Position numbers and translations under genes: made by a program. A stretch of 64,000 nt of DNA from contig OZ253531.1 of assembly GCA_965262395.1 (NCBI GenBank), forward strand, positions 868,001-932,000, read 5' to 3'. The DNA is from CBDHFF01 sp965262395. Lineage in GTDB: Bacteria > Pseudomonadota > Alphaproteobacteria > Rickettsiales > Anaplasmataceae. Shown here piece by piece: positions 17,673-28,035 of this stretch (positions within the stretch are counted from its first letter, which is position 1; every line of letters starts with the position of its first letter). The notes beneath the pieces were generated by a model. That model saw only the letters and a list, made by a program, of their open reading frames with translations. It ran no database searches and had not been told where the DNA came from.

Positions 17673-18986
17673 TTATACATTACTCATTGAGTGAAAATCA
17701 TAATTATAAATTCTTAACAATTCGTTATATTTCGCAACCCTTTCTGACCTACATATTGCTCCTGTCTTAATGTATTCAGCACCCGTGCCAACTGCAATAT
17801 GTGCTATAGTTGTATCTTCTGTTTCTCCAGATCTGTGAGATATAACAACTTTATAGTTATTTTTCTGTGCTAATTTTATGGTTTCTAAGGTTTCAGTTAA
17901 TGTGCCTATTTGATTTGGTTTTATAAGAATTGCATTGGCTAAATTATTTTTAATTCCATTATTCAGCTCATTGTGATTTGTAACAAATAAATCATCTCCC
18001 ACTAACATCGTTTTATTTCCAAGTGTTTCTGTAAGTAGCTTCCATCCAGTGTGATCATTTTCTGCCATGCCATCTTCTATAGATATTATTGGATGTTCTT
18101 GGATTATTTTATTATAATAACCCACCAATTCTTTACTATTAAAGTTTTTAATAGCAGATTCCTTATCTTCTTTCTTTGCAAATTCAGTTATTTCATAAGC
18201 GCCAGATCTTTTGTTAAATAGCTCAGTGGCAGCCACATCTAAAGCTAGATTGAAATCCTTGCCTGGCTCATATCCTGCTTTTTTTATGCTATCTTGAATT
18301 GTAAATAGCGCATTTTTAGATATGTCGCACATATCATATTCAGTATTATTTCTTAAATCCGGTGCAAATCCCCCTTCATCTCCTACGTTGGTGCTGAATC
18401 CTCTGCTAATTAATATTTGTTTCAATGCTTGAAAAACTTCTGTACTTTTTCTTAACATTTCTAAAAAATTATCATTTTTTTCAGGCACTATCATAAATTC
18501 CTGTATATCAAGGGAATTATTTGAATGTGCCCCACCATTAATGATATTAATCATAGGAATTGGCATGCTGTATTTAGTATTGATTGAAAAAGATTGATAT
18601 AATGGAATTTTTAGCTCATTTGCTCTTGCTTTTGCAAATGCAAGAGAAACCGAAAGAATGGCGTTAGCCCCAAGATTTTTCTTATTGGGTGTTCCGTCTA
18701 ATTCTATTAAGATATTATCTAGATCCTTTTGTGTATCTATCTTCTGATTAATAAGTTCATCTCGTATTATTGAATTTACATTGTGAATGGCATTATCAAC
18801 ACCTTGGCCATGATATCTTGATTTATCATTATCTCTTAATTCAACAGCTTCTAATGCGCCAACAGATGCTCCAGAAGGTACAATAGCTCTGCCTATGGAT
18901 CCAGACTTTAAGAACACTTCTGTTTCTACAGTGGGATTGCCTCTGCTATCAAATACTGTTCCAGATTTTATATCTACTATTTCCAT
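17673..18986 (-). CDS. eno: Enolase
   Basis: Converts 2-phosphoglycerate to phosphoenolpyruvate in the cytosol. 437 residues, full length. Visible are FDSRGNPTVETEV at the N-terminus, GANAILSVSLAFAKA, the INGGAHSNNSLDIQEFMIVP segment, metal and catalytic residues in SIEDGMAENDH and VGDDLFVTN, catalytic lysine in ILIKPNQIGTLTE, and SHRSGETEDTTIAHIAV. Transcribed toward the orphan at 16458. Confidence 0.98.
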   Translation of the reverse strand: MEIVDIKSGTVFDSRGNPTVETEVFLKSGSIGRAIVPSGASVGALEAVELRDNDKSRYHGQGVDNAIHNVNSIIRDELINQKIDTQKDLDNILIELDGTPNKKNLGANAILSVSLAFAKARANELKIPLYQSFSINTKYSMPIPMINIINGGAHSNNSLDIQEFMIVPEKNDNFLEMLRKSTEVFQALKQILISRGFSTNVGDEGGFAPDLRNNTEYDMCDISKNALFTIQDSIKKAGYEPGKDFNLALDVAATELFNKRSGAYEITEFAKKEDKESAIKNFNSKELVGYYNKIIQEHPIISIEDGMAENDHTGWKLLTETLGNKTMLVGDDLFVTNHNELNNGIKNNLANAILIKPNQIGTLTETLETIKLAQKNNYKVVISHRSGETEDTTIAHIAVGTGAEYIKTGAICRSERVAKYNELLRIYNYDFHSMSNV

Positions 18987-19140
18987 ATATAATTAATCTC
19001 AATGCATAAACCTTTATTATGTAGCTAAAAGCTCTAAATTGTAAATATATTAAATACTGGTTATTATAAAAAATAATAGACTTATATAGCCTTCTATGAT
19101 ACTTTGTCAGGGTTAATTATAGGCGGTTTTGGTATAAATC

Positions 19141-20889
19141 ATGAATAATATTAATATTGATCAGATTACTCTGAATAAGGATACTAAGGAATTTTTAAAT
19201 GGTATATTGAAGGAATGTAAAAAAATATTCTCTTATGTGTTTTGGTTTAGTTCAGGAATAAACATATTAGTATTATTTCTTCCTATATATACAGCACAGG
19301 TGCTTGATAGAGTATTATCTAGTGGTAGTATATCAACATTATTAATGTTAACAGTAATTACAATTACTGCTTTTTTATGTAGCTCAGCTTTGGATATGTG
19401 TCGCTCTTTTGTAATGATGCGAGTTGGTGATTGGCTTGATGGTAAATTGTCTCCATATTTCGTAAAAAAAGCTATATCCCTCATCGCTATAAGAAATAGT
19501 TCTTCTACTGGTGAAGCAATGCGTGACCTGAATATGATTAGAGGATTTATAACAGGGCAGGGTATATTTGTAATGTTTGATATGCCATGGTCTATCGTAT
19601 ATTTGATTGCAATTTTTATGATTCACCCTGTTAGTGGTTTCATTGCAATACTAGGTATAGTGATTCTAGTATCATTAGCTATATGGAATGAGTTTTCTGT
19701 AAAGCAATCCATAAAAGAATCGAATGAATTAAATATTAAAAATATTAATGAAATTGAAGTGGCGTCTCGTAATGCAGAAGTTGTAGAGGCGATGGGTATG
19801 ATGGAACACATTGTGAATTCTTGGGATAGTAAAAATGATAAAACTCGTGAGCTTAATATAAAAGCTGGTTCTCGTTCTGCTGTTATTATGTCAATAACTA
19901 AATTTTGCAGAATGGCATTACAGATATCTGTTATTGGTACAGGGGCATATCTAGCTGTGGAAGGTAGTAAAACTGTAGGAGGAATCATAGCGGCATCTAT
20001 ACTAATGGGTAGAGTATTATCACCATTTGAAAATGCAATTAATGTGCTAAAACAGCTTTCTTTAGCGAAGATATCATATAAACGTCTTCAAATTTTATTG
20101 ACTTTATCTCCAGAAAGGAAGCAGAGTATGCAACTCCCAGAGCCAGAGGGTAAGATAGTATTTGATAGAGTGGTGTATACTCCATTTAATGGACAAAAGC
20201 CTACTGTGAAGGGCGTTTCGTTTGAGGTTATGCCTGGAGATATAGTAGGGGTTATAGGACCAAGTGCATCTGGTAAATCAACATTGGCTAAGTTGCTTGT
20301 TGGGGTATGGCAACCAATATCTGGTGTAGTACGTATTGATAATGCCGATGTATACACATATCCCAGAAAAGAATTTGGTAAATATGTTGGGTATTTGCCT
20401 CAAGATATTGAGCTCTTTAATGATACAATCAAAAATAATATATCAAGAATGAAGGGTGATGACGAAGTTGACGTTGATTTGGTTGTAAAGGCAGCAAAGG
20501 TGGCTGGAGTTCATGAAATGATATTATCATTGCCTACTGGTTATGATACTTTAATAGGCCCTGGCGGGGTAATGTTATCTGGTGGACAAAGACAAAGAAT
20601 TGCGCTGGCTAGAGTATATTATGGTAATATAAAATTGGCAGTTCTGGATGAACCAAATTCAAATCTTGATTCAAAAGGAGATAGTGCGTTAGTACACTCA
20701 ATAGAATATATGAAGAAGAATAAAATTACTGCTTTCCTAATGACGCATAAATTAGAAATACTCAGATATGTAGACAAGATTATTATTATGAATGATGGGA
20801 GCCTTGTTAGCATGGGTTCTAGGGATGAAATATTATCTAGGATTACTCAACAACAAACAAATTCTGAAAATCAGGAAGAAAAAAAGTAG
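19141..20889 (+). CDS. Type I secretion ABC transporter (permease-ATPase fusion, PrtD/AprD-like)
   Basis: Inner-membrane exporter of a type I secretion system. 582 residues. The transmembrane domain (about 25-320) has roughly six hydrophobic segments and no N-terminal peptidase domain, placing it with PrtD/AprD/HasD. The ATPase shows Walker A GPSASGKST near residue 377, Q-loop YLPQDIELF, signature LSGGQRQRIALA near 480, Walker B AVLDEPNSNLD and H-loop MTHK. The membrane-fusion protein and outer-membrane channel are not adjacent, as is common in Rickettsiales, where this system exports ankyrin-type effectors. Confidence 0.9.
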   Translation: MNNINIDQITLNKDTKEFLNGILKECKKIFSYVFWFSSGINILVLFLPIYTAQVLDRVLSSGSISTLLMLTVITITAFLCSSALDMCRSFVMMRVGDWLDGKLSPYFVKKAISLIAIRNSSSTGEAMRDLNMIRGFITGQGIFVMFDMPWSIVYLIAIFMIHPVSGFIAILGIVILVSLAIWNEFSVKQSIKESNELNIKNINEIEVASRNAEVVEAMGMMEHIVNSWDSKNDKTRELNIKAGSRSAVIMSITKFCRMALQISVIGTGAYLAVEGSKTVGGIIAASILMGRVLSPFENAINVLKQLSLAKISYKRLQILLTLSPERKQSMQLPEPEGKIVFDRVVYTPFNGQKPTVKGVSFEVMPGDIVGVIGPSASGKSTLAKLLVGVWQPISGVVRIDNADVYTYPRKEFGKYVGYLPQDIELFNDTIKNNISRMKGDDEVDVDLVVKAAKVAGVHEMILSLPTGYDTLIGPGGVMLSGGQRQRIALARVYYGNIKLAVLDEPNSNLDSKGDSALVHSIEYMKKNKITAFLMTHKLEILRYVDKIIIMNDGSLVSMGSRDEILSRITQQQTNSENQEEKK

Positions 20890-20898
20890 GTTCTAATT

Positions 20899-22251
20899 TT
20901 ATATTTCCTTTTTTCCTGCTGGAATGGAATGATTTATTGCCTCTTTGAGAGGGCCTTGATATCTTAAGAGCATGTAAACCGCTGGTAGTCCAAATAAGAA
21001 ACTAATGAAAAAGAATGCTTGCCAACCATAGCTAGTAACTAATATTCCTGATATAGGACCTACTATTACTCTGCATATTGTTAACAAAGATGTCATGAAT
21101 GAATACTGAGTTGCAGCAAAAGATTTATTACATAAATTGGATGAATATATTGCTATGGCAGTAACTGCCATGCTCCCAGTTATGTTCTCTGCTCCTATGG
21201 AGAGATATAATATCGGTATACTAGCACCATATATATCTTGTATTATGAAGACAAGATTAGATAAAGCTTGTAATACTGCGGCAATTAATAAAGTGCGCAT
21301 TATACCGATTTTTTCTATCATAATACTGCCAATTATTGATCCTAATAATGTAGCAAAAAAACCAAATGTTTTAACTACGACTCCCATTTGTGTTAGTGTA
21401 AAACCTTTGTCAATTAGAAATGGATTCAGCATTACAGATATAAATGCGTCACATAATTTATAAAAAAATATAAATGCTAACAACATTATAAATTTATCAC
21501 GAGACATTAGTTCTTTAAATGGCGATAAAAGGATTTTACCTATGTTCTGCCTTGTGATATTTCTGTAGAGTCCATTAGTATTACCGTTCGATGAAGGAAT
21601 AGGATTTTTATTTTCTTTTGCTAAAAGTATAATCGGTATGCCTAATGAAGATATTAAAGCTGCTAATATATGGCCATAATACCAGTTACAAAATTTACCA
21701 GAACACAGGTTGTTTATATCTATGTACTCAATAAATATAAATAAAGCGCTACCTACTATTAAGCCACCAGTTCTGTATCCAGATATTAGAGCTGTTACAC
21801 CAATTGCTTGTTCTTCTGGTTTCAATAGTTCCATTCTATAAATATCTAGTACTATATTGAAACTTGCTACTGATATTGAAAGTATTGAAGCCCAAAAAAA
21901 TGTATAACCCAAACTTTCTGTGGGGTCAGATGCACCAAGTCTTTCTGTCGAGATCAGTATAAATATTTCTATAATAATAATCCATGATGTTCTTTTTCCT
22001 AATTTATATAATATTGGAATTTTTACATTATCAATAAATGGTGCCCATAGAAATTTTAATATATATGGTATTTGTAGTAATGCAATACTCCCTATAACCA
22101 CCTTTGAGATTCCTGCATATGTAAGCCAAGCGCTCAATACTTGTAATATAAGACCAAAAGAAACCCCAGCAGACATAGCAAGCATAAAAATACAGATAAT
22201 ATTTTTATTTCTACACATTTCAAAAAAACTTGCTTTTTTATTTTCCATCAA
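20899..22251 (-). CDS. AmpG-like MFS transporter (copy 1)
   Basis: 450 residues with about 12 hydrophobic segments and AmpG-type sequence: LRTYAG-equivalent LSAWLTYAGISK, LLQIPYILKFLWAPFIDNV, a GKRTSWIIIIE loop, and IEYIDINN. AmpG carries anhydromuropeptides in cell-wall recycling, but Rickettsiales have several paralogs whose substrates are uncertain. The segment FLWAPFIDN with GKRxSW is shared with the gene at 22312, so the two are paralogs in tandem, 60 bases apart and in the same direction. Confidence 0.85.
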   Translation of the reverse strand: MMENKKASFFEMCRNKNIICIFMLAMSAGVSFGLILQVLSAWLTYAGISKVVIGSIALLQIPYILKFLWAPFIDNVKIPILYKLGKRTSWIIIIEIFILISTERLGASDPTESLGYTFFWASILSISVASFNIVLDIYRMELLKPEEQAIGVTALISGYRTGGLIVGSALFIFIEYIDINNLCSGKFCNWYYGHILAALISSLGIPIILLAKENKNPIPSSNGNTNGLYRNITRQNIGKILLSPFKELMSRDKFIMLLAFIFFYKLCDAFISVMLNPFLIDKGFTLTQMGVVVKTFGFFATLLGSIIGSIMIEKIGIMRTLLIAAVLQALSNLVFIIQDIYGASIPILYLSIGAENITGSMAVTAIAIYSSNLCNKSFAATQYSFMTSLLTICRVIVGPISGILVTSYGWQAFFFISFLFGLPAVYMLLRYQGPLKEAINHSIPAGKKEI

Positions 22252-22311
22252 AACTACCGTATATGCATCAATAAAATAATAAATTTTTTAATTAATATTT
22301 TTTAAATAATA

Positions 22312-23661
22312 TTATTTCATAGCGTCTTCTATTTTCTTTTGTTGATATACTAAAATTGTAATCGCTGGTATTATTGATAAAAAACTGATTAAGAAGAAAT
22401 TACACCAGCCTACTGAGTTAACAAGCAATCCAGAGAGAGGAGAAAGTACAACTAAAGGAAAGTAAGACATGGAAGAAAATAATGCATATTGTGTTGCTGT
22501 ATAGCTACGATCACAAATTCTTGATAAATATGTTGTTAACGCTGCAACTCCCATACTTTCTGTTGAATTTTCTACGCTCACTGTAATGCACAACATTATT
22601 GTGTTTGTGCCATAAAAGTATTGAAGTATGAACATAAGATTAGCAGCTGCCTGTAATATACCAAATAATATCAGGCTTCGCATTAATCCAATCCTTTTCA
22701 CTATAATATTGCCAAGGAGAGCACCAACTACTACAGAGATAAATCCGAATGTTTTTACAATCAGACCAATTTCACCAATGGTGAATCCAATATCAAGTAA
22801 AAATGGTTGCTTCATGGCTGATATAAATAAATCACATACTCTATATGAGATTATAAACATCATTATTGTTTTCCATCCACGATTTTCAGTGAACTTATTA
22901 AATGGGTCTGTTATAGTTTCTTTGATTTTCTTTATGGTCTTTCTAAAATCTTTCTTCTCTAGTGTATCTTTAACTTTATCCACGAAGGTGGCTTCAGGTT
23001 CTGTGGCTAGTAATACAACTGTATAATTGATTAATGATGATAAAACTGCGATTAGTAAAAATCCGTAATACCAATGACAATATTGTTCTGAGCAGACGCT
23101 ATTTGTTCTCATATATTCTATTAATATTAAAAGTAGTCCGCCAGAGAACAATCCGCCAGTTTTAAACCCCATAGTTAGAGAAGACGCACCCCTAATTTGA
23201 TCATCTTGTTTTAATGCTTCTATTCTATAAGCATCTAGCACTATATCAATACTTGCTACTAAAAATGATACCATCACTGCATAAAAGACCACTATACCAA
23301 TTTCATTCATAGGATCAGATGCTCCAAGTCTTTCTATGAATATAAATGCAAAGGTTTGTAATACAATTAGCCATGATTTTCTTTTGCCATATTTATGTAT
23401 TATTGGGAGTTTTATATTGTCAATTAACGGCGCCCACATAAATCTTGTACATTGTGGTAATTTGATCAGAGCAAATCCACCTACTATCGCATTATCTATT
23501 CCTATATCTGCAAGCCAGAGATTAAGGACGCTCAATAATAGGCCAAATGACATTCCAGACGAGACTCCAAGAAAGAATATTACCATCAATACAGGATGTC
23601 TAAATATCACAAGGTTCTTAATATAATTAAGAAAGAAGTTCAAATAATTACTAGATTTCAT
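22312..23661 (-). CDS. AmpG-like MFS transporter (copy 2)
   Basis: 449 residues, about 12 hydrophobic segments. Shared features with the neighbouring copy are GMSFGLLLSVLNLWL, RFMWAPLIDNI, GKRKSWLIVLQ, ERLGASDP, a histidine-tryptophan pair near CHWYYG and NSVGWCNFF near the end. The central loop has an extra charged stretch (KVKDTLEKKDFRKTIKKIKE). Substrate unknown; peptidoglycan fragments are the family default. First gene of the pair. Confidence 0.85.
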   Translation of the reverse strand: MKSSNYLNFFLNYIKNLVIFRHPVLMVIFFLGVSSGMSFGLLLSVLNLWLADIGIDNAIVGGFALIKLPQCTRFMWAPLIDNIKLPIIHKYGKRKSWLIVLQTFAFIFIERLGASDPMNEIGIVVFYAVMVSFLVASIDIVLDAYRIEALKQDDQIRGASSLTMGFKTGGLFSGGLLLILIEYMRTNSVCSEQYCHWYYGFLLIAVLSSLINYTVVLLATEPEATFVDKVKDTLEKKDFRKTIKKIKETITDPFNKFTENRGWKTIMMFIISYRVCDLFISAMKQPFLLDIGFTIGEIGLIVKTFGFISVVVGALLGNIIVKRIGLMRSLILFGILQAAANLMFILQYFYGTNTIMLCITVSVENSTESMGVAALTTYLSRICDRSYTATQYALFSSMSYFPLVVLSPLSGLLVNSVGWCNFFLISFLSIIPAITILVYQQKKIEDAMK

Positions 23662-23788
23662 GCTTATAATCTTTATATGTTATATATATTTGATAAATCT
23701 AGCATCATCATTTCTTAACTAGCCAGGCTTGAATTGTATAATAATTTATTTATAAAAGATACTTTTTTTATCAGAAAATTATTAAATT

Positions 23789-24565
23789 TTATATATTTAA
23801 TCTTAATACAACGGGAGCATGATCGGATGGAGATTTGTTTTCTCGTATTTTATCGTATATATAACAATTATTTAATTTGTCCACAGCTAATGAAGAAACT
23901 AATAAATGATCGATTCTCATTCCTTTATTATATTTGAAGCTTGATCCTCTATAATCCCACCAGCTATAAGTTTGAAGATTAGAATTTTTTATTCTGAAAG
24001 CATCTCGATAACCATTTTGCAACATAGTTCTAAATAAATTTCTTTCTTTTGGATGATGGCAGATTTCTCCATCTAGTTGTTTTGTATACACATCCATGGG
24101 ATAAGGTGCAACATTATAATCTCCGCCAATTACAATCATTTCTTTATTTTGTAAAAGATTATTTGAGTGTTGTTCTAAGGCTTGTAAAAATTCAATCTTA
24201 TACTTGAACTGTTGTGAATCTACAGACTGTCCGTTAGGTACATACACACTTGCAACTCTTACGACTTGATTGTCCTTTATTATGAGTGCTTCTATGTATC
24301 TTGCTGGATCATCATTATAATTAGGTATTTGAAATATTATATCTTCAACTTTATATTTTGATATAATGGCTACTCCATTATATGCTTTCTGCCCATTAAC
24401 TATACAGTTATATCCGATATCTTCAAGTTCCATGTATGGAAAGCTATCATTAGTACATTTTAATTCTTGTAATAACGCAACATCAATTTCTTCATCCTTC
24501 ATTAATTGAACTAATTGCAGGATTCTTTGTCTGATGGAATTTACATTCCAAGTCATAATTTTCAT
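23789..24565 (-). CDS. xthA: Exodeoxyribonuclease III
   Basis: AP endonuclease and 3' exonuclease for base excision repair. 258 residues, full length. Motifs: MTWNVNSIRQR at the N-terminus, LLQELKC with the metal-binding glutamate, YNGVAIISK, GGDYNVAP(YPMDVY) with the catalytic Asp-Asn, RIDHLLVS and the final SPSDHAPVVLRL with the catalytic histidine. Confidence 0.96.
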   Translation of the reverse strand: MKIMTWNVNSIRQRILQLVQLMKDEEIDVALLQELKCTNDSFPYMELEDIGYNCIVNGQKAYNGVAIISKYKVEDIIFQIPNYNDDPARYIEALIIKDNQVVRVASVYVPNGQSVDSQQFKYKIEFLQALEQHSNNLLQNKEMIVIGGDYNVAPYPMDVYTKQLDGEICHHPKERNLFRTMLQNGYRDAFRIKNSNLQTYSWWDYRGSSFKYNKGMRIDHLLVSSLAVDKLNNCYIYDKIRENKSPSDHAPVVLRLNI

Positions 24566-24637
24566 GATATATTGTAGTAATTAAAGAAATACATATATTG
24601 ATAATATAAATAATTTTAATATTGTGCAATGTATTAA

Positions 24638-25219
24638 CTATAATTGTCTACTGTTCTCTGTTATTTCAGGAGTTGCATCTGATTTAGTAATAGAATTCGC
24701 AGTCTGAATCTCTATTCCGCTTAATCCCTCCATCGTAATATCTATACCATTTTCAGGGTGATGCCCAGATTCAATATTGATTGGTGATCCTTGCATTATA
24801 ATTTTTGCTGCATTGACTAATCCTGGTTGTATTGTGTGAGTGATATCTGTGTTTATTCCAATTTCTGTGTTCTGCTTGAGCTGAGATAATTCTAGAGGAA
24901 AATTTTGATTTTTATTTATATTAAGATCAGAATGTTGCTTAGCTAATTCTGTGGTTTTCTGAAGTAAATCTTCTTTTTGTAATAATGCTGGATTGCCTTG
25001 AGATAGCAAAATAGCATTCGTCATTCCAGTGCTTACAACGGCAGCAGCAGTGGCATACATTAATGTCGGAGCGGATACGTAATTAATCAAATATTCTAAT
25101 ATTGTAGGGGCTATATTAGTGCTACCTGGTAATATAGCAGTGCCCGCTATGCTCGCGGCAAAGGCCAAATTATTACTGACACTATTTGTAGGTTTGGTGT
25201 CCATAATTTTTGATTCCAT
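24638..25219 (-). CDS. Orphan protein with a hydrophobic N-terminal half
   Basis: 193 residues, not recognised. Residues about 18-75 hold two hydrophobic, alanine-rich segments (NNLAFAASIAGTAIL; APTLMYATAAAVVSTG) suitable for membrane insertion. The remainder is polar, rich in Q, N, T and I. It follows comEC on the same strand by 46 bases, but no link to DNA uptake is visible. The start at 25219 could also be the inner ATG five codons on. Confidence 0.6.
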   Translation of the reverse strand: MESKIMDTKPTNSVSNNLAFAASIAGTAILPGSTNIAPTILEYLINYVSAPTLMYATAAAVVSTGMTNAILLSQGNPALLQKEDLLQKTTELAKQHSDLNINKNQNFPLELSQLKQNTEIGINTDITHTIQPGLVNAAKIIMQGSPINIESGHHPENGIDITMEGLSGIEIQTANSITKSDATPEITENSRQL

Positions 25220-25265
25220 ATAGATTTATCTGCCTTAGGTTAAAGTATTTAACTTAATTAATTAT

Positions 25266-27269
25266 TTAATTCCAAGGCCTGTTTCCAATGCTCTGTTTTA
25301 CTGTGATGACTTTATCTTTTTTTAAATAAACTTCGTGAGTTCCAGAGTTTTTTAGATCTTCAAATTTAATTAGTTTTTTATTGCATGAAATATTTGATAT
25401 CTTATCACTAGTTTGTACTATTAAATCTGCAGCATCACATATTTTGTGTAAATCATTATTGTTGCTTATGAATGCAATTACGTGATTATTATTTTTATAG
25501 ATACAATTGTTATTATCACAGGTAATGAATGAATTGGCTGTATTTACATAATCTTTATAAGTAAGAATAGATTCTTGTCCGTAAATGTTTATCCAGCTAT
25601 TAGAAATAAAATTCTTTCGAGTTTTCTTCAAAAAGTAAATTTGGTTGTTAGGACCTTTGACAGCAGCATGCTTTTGATTGATTAATATATCAGGAGTATC
25701 GGTGTTTATAAATATTATAATAGCGGATATATATCCTATAATTGCAAACCATCTTGTATTATTTTTCCAAAAACATAACCATAAAAAACTTAAAGTGGAA
25801 ATTAAAAGTACTAAATTTGAAATGTTACTTATTTTTATAGTACTGAATACATTTGAAGTATATTCGGCAGTTTGTAATAATATATTTATAGCGATTTCTA
25901 TAACGTACAAAATCGGTTGATTTATATGAAATGGCATCAATATTGTGGCTAATATTCCTAATGGTAAAATTATGAATGATACCAAGGGTATTGCTACTAT
26001 ATTTGCTATTACTCCTCCTATAGAAAAATAATTAAAATGATAAATTGCATATGGGGTAGTGGATAAACTTGCAACTGTAGAACTAGCAATTATATCTACA
26101 ATATAAAATAATAAAGAACCTTTTGGTATATTATTTTTTATAAAATCATGTGCGCTTATTAATGATAAAACAGCAGCAAATGACATTTGGAAACTGGGTC
26201 CTAAAATAGATTCAGGCTGGAAAATAAGTATGATGATAGCTGCAATAGCTACGGATCTGATAGAGGCATTATTTCTATCAATTATTATGGCCACAAAAAA
26301 TAATGCTATCATAATAAAAGATCTTTGAGCAGAAATAGGGGAGCCAGCTATCAATAAATATATGAATGATAGGAGTATTGATAATAACGCTGCAATTTTT
26401 TTGTTATTAAATCTTAATGATAGGGTGCTAGAGAATGTTAATAATATTCTAATAAAGAAGTAAAATGACATGGCTACTATAGCTAAATGCAGACCAGAGA
26501 TTGCTAATAGATGTGCTAAGCCAGAGCTTCTTATATTATCCAATATTGTAGGGTCTATGCCGTCTCTCTTTCCTACAATCAAGGCTGATAATATAGTATT
26601 ATATGGATAATTCATGTATAGATCTAGATTTTTTCTTACATAATTTCTATAAATCTCTATTAAGTTATTTACTGTATGTTTTTCTTTTATTTTTAATAGT
26701 CTTACTTCACTTGTTGCATAACCTGTGGCACTAATTTTACGAAAGAAGGTAAATCGTGAATAATTAAAGCTATTTGATGCAGATGGTAATGATGGTCTAT
26801 CTAGCAATGCTGATAATTGTACAGTGTCTCCTATATTTATAGTATCATCCATCTTTGTTCTTACAGATACTTTTATATTTTGTAAGTTTCTTTTCGTATG
26901 TGTAATATTATTTAGTAGTAATTTTGTACACTTCTCAGCATATATTATTTCCTGTACATCAGCTTGAATATTCTTGAAATAGGTTGGTCTCTTAATGAAT
27001 TTAGTATCAGTAAAATATGTTCTAATCTGAGCTGCAGAGAATCCAATACTAATTATTATTAATATATTCAGCAACAATTTGTATTCTGGCTTCTTTATCA
27101 ATACTATTATTAATAGTATTACAGGGATTATTGATATTCCTAATAATACACTAGGCTCATAAGGTAATGAGAAGTATATTAATATACCAACACCAAGAAA
27201 TATTGGAACCCAATATATCCAATTATTTTGTTCTGAGATACTGGCAATTAGTTTTTCTAATAAAATCAC
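25266..27269 (-). CDS. comEC: ComEC/Rec2-family DNA uptake channel protein
   Basis: Polytopic inner-membrane protein that moves single-stranded DNA into the cytosol in competent bacteria. 667 residues. N-terminal membrane segments are followed by an OB-fold-like DUF4131 region (about 90-190). The Competence domain follows, with LSALIVGKRDGID and the family hallmark LLAISGLHLAIV near residue 255, then many membrane segments to about 510. The last 140 residues are polar but lack a visible HxHxDH metallo-beta-lactamase motif, so this is a form without the nuclease-like domain. Such genes persist in Rickettsiales without proof of transformation. Confidence 0.9.
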   Translation of the reverse strand: MILLEKLIASISEQNNWIYWVPIFLGVGILIYFSLPYEPSVLLGISIIPVILLIIVLIKKPEYKLLLNILIIISIGFSAAQIRTYFTDTKFIKRPTYFKNIQADVQEIIYAEKCTKLLLNNITHTKRNLQNIKVSVRTKMDDTINIGDTVQLSALLDRPSLPSASNSFNYSRFTFFRKISATGYATSEVRLLKIKEKHTVNNLIEIYRNYVRKNLDLYMNYPYNTILSALIVGKRDGIDPTILDNIRSSGLAHLLAISGLHLAIVAMSFYFFIRILLTFSSTLSLRFNNKKIAALLSILLSFIYLLIAGSPISAQRSFIMIALFFVAIIIDRNNASIRSVAIAAIIILIFQPESILGPSFQMSFAAVLSLISAHDFIKNNIPKGSLLFYIVDIIASSTVASLSTTPYAIYHFNYFSIGGVIANIVAIPLVSFIILPLGILATILMPFHINQPILYVIEIAINILLQTAEYTSNVFSTIKISNISNLVLLISTLSFLWLCFWKNNTRWFAIIGYISAIIIFINTDTPDILINQKHAAVKGPNNQIYFLKKTRKNFISNSWINIYGQESILTYKDYVNTANSFITCDNNNCIYKNNNHVIAFISNNNDLHKICDAADLIVQTSDKISNISCNKKLIKFEDLKNSGTHEVYLKKDKVITVKQSIGNRPWN

Positions 27270-27414
27270 ATTACATATGTAAACTTAATATTGAATCTAT
27301 AATAATATTATTTATAATTTTATCTATATATTTTTATAAAAATTCTGTCTTGACTGGGTAATAAATAATGAATAGAGTGCTGTGTCTTATTAATTATATT
27401 GCAGCTGAGGTAAT

Positions 27415-28035
27415 ATGAGTGGAGTTACTGGTGCCATAGAGGAAGGTATTAATGTTGGTGAAGAAGAATTGAAACTTTCGAAACTTAAGAAAATGTTTGG
27501 TAAGGTTCAGGATAATTCTTTGGTATTTGAACTTGAGCTCCCAGTGGGTGATAGCTTTGCTATGGGAAATTTCTTTAGATGGCATTATGCAAAAAAGATG
27601 TGGGGTGATACTGAAGATGATGGTTTAGATGATATTGGAGATATTAATGATCTGGGCAAAATTATTACTGATCCTTACTTAAAGCTTTATAACTTAGATA
27701 TTAGTAAAGATATTTTTCTTGGTATAGAGCGTAACAGTGAATTTGAAGATGGCATACATCATTCTTATAGATTAGATTTTAGAGTAACCATTACTTCACT
27801 TCTTGTTGAATCTGCATTAGATATTTGTGGAAATGATTGGCAGTCTTTAGTGTCGTATAGAGCTGTTTTATCATTAAAAGATAAGAAAAAATTGAAGTTA
27901 TTGGATAATTTAATTGAATTGTCTGCTACTACAGGATTTGAAAGTGTTCAAAAGAAGATTTCGTCAATTGAGTTTCATCATGAAGGTGAGGGATATGCAA
28001 ACAGAAGTCAGTTTGTAATAATTAATTTGAAATAA
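27415..28035 (+). CDS. Conserved-looking protein of unknown function
   Basis: 206 residues, soluble, acidic, not recognised. It has a mixed alpha/beta look: VFELELPVGDSFAMGNFFRWHY, an acidic loop (GDTEDDGLDDIGDINDLG), HHSYRLDFRVTITSLL, and a C-terminal ISSIEFHHEGEGYANRSQFVIINL. No signal peptide or membrane segment. It stands alone between divergent comEC and ntrY and ends in a good terminator. Confidence 0.65.
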   Translation: MSGVTGAIEEGINVGEEELKLSKLKKMFGKVQDNSLVFELELPVGDSFAMGNFFRWHYAKKMWGDTEDDGLDDIGDINDLGKIITDPYLKLYNLDISKDIFLGIERNSEFEDGIHHSYRLDFRVTITSLLVESALDICGNDWQSLVSYRAVLSLKDKKKLKLLDNLIELSATTGFESVQKKISSIEFHHEGEGYANRSQFVIINLK

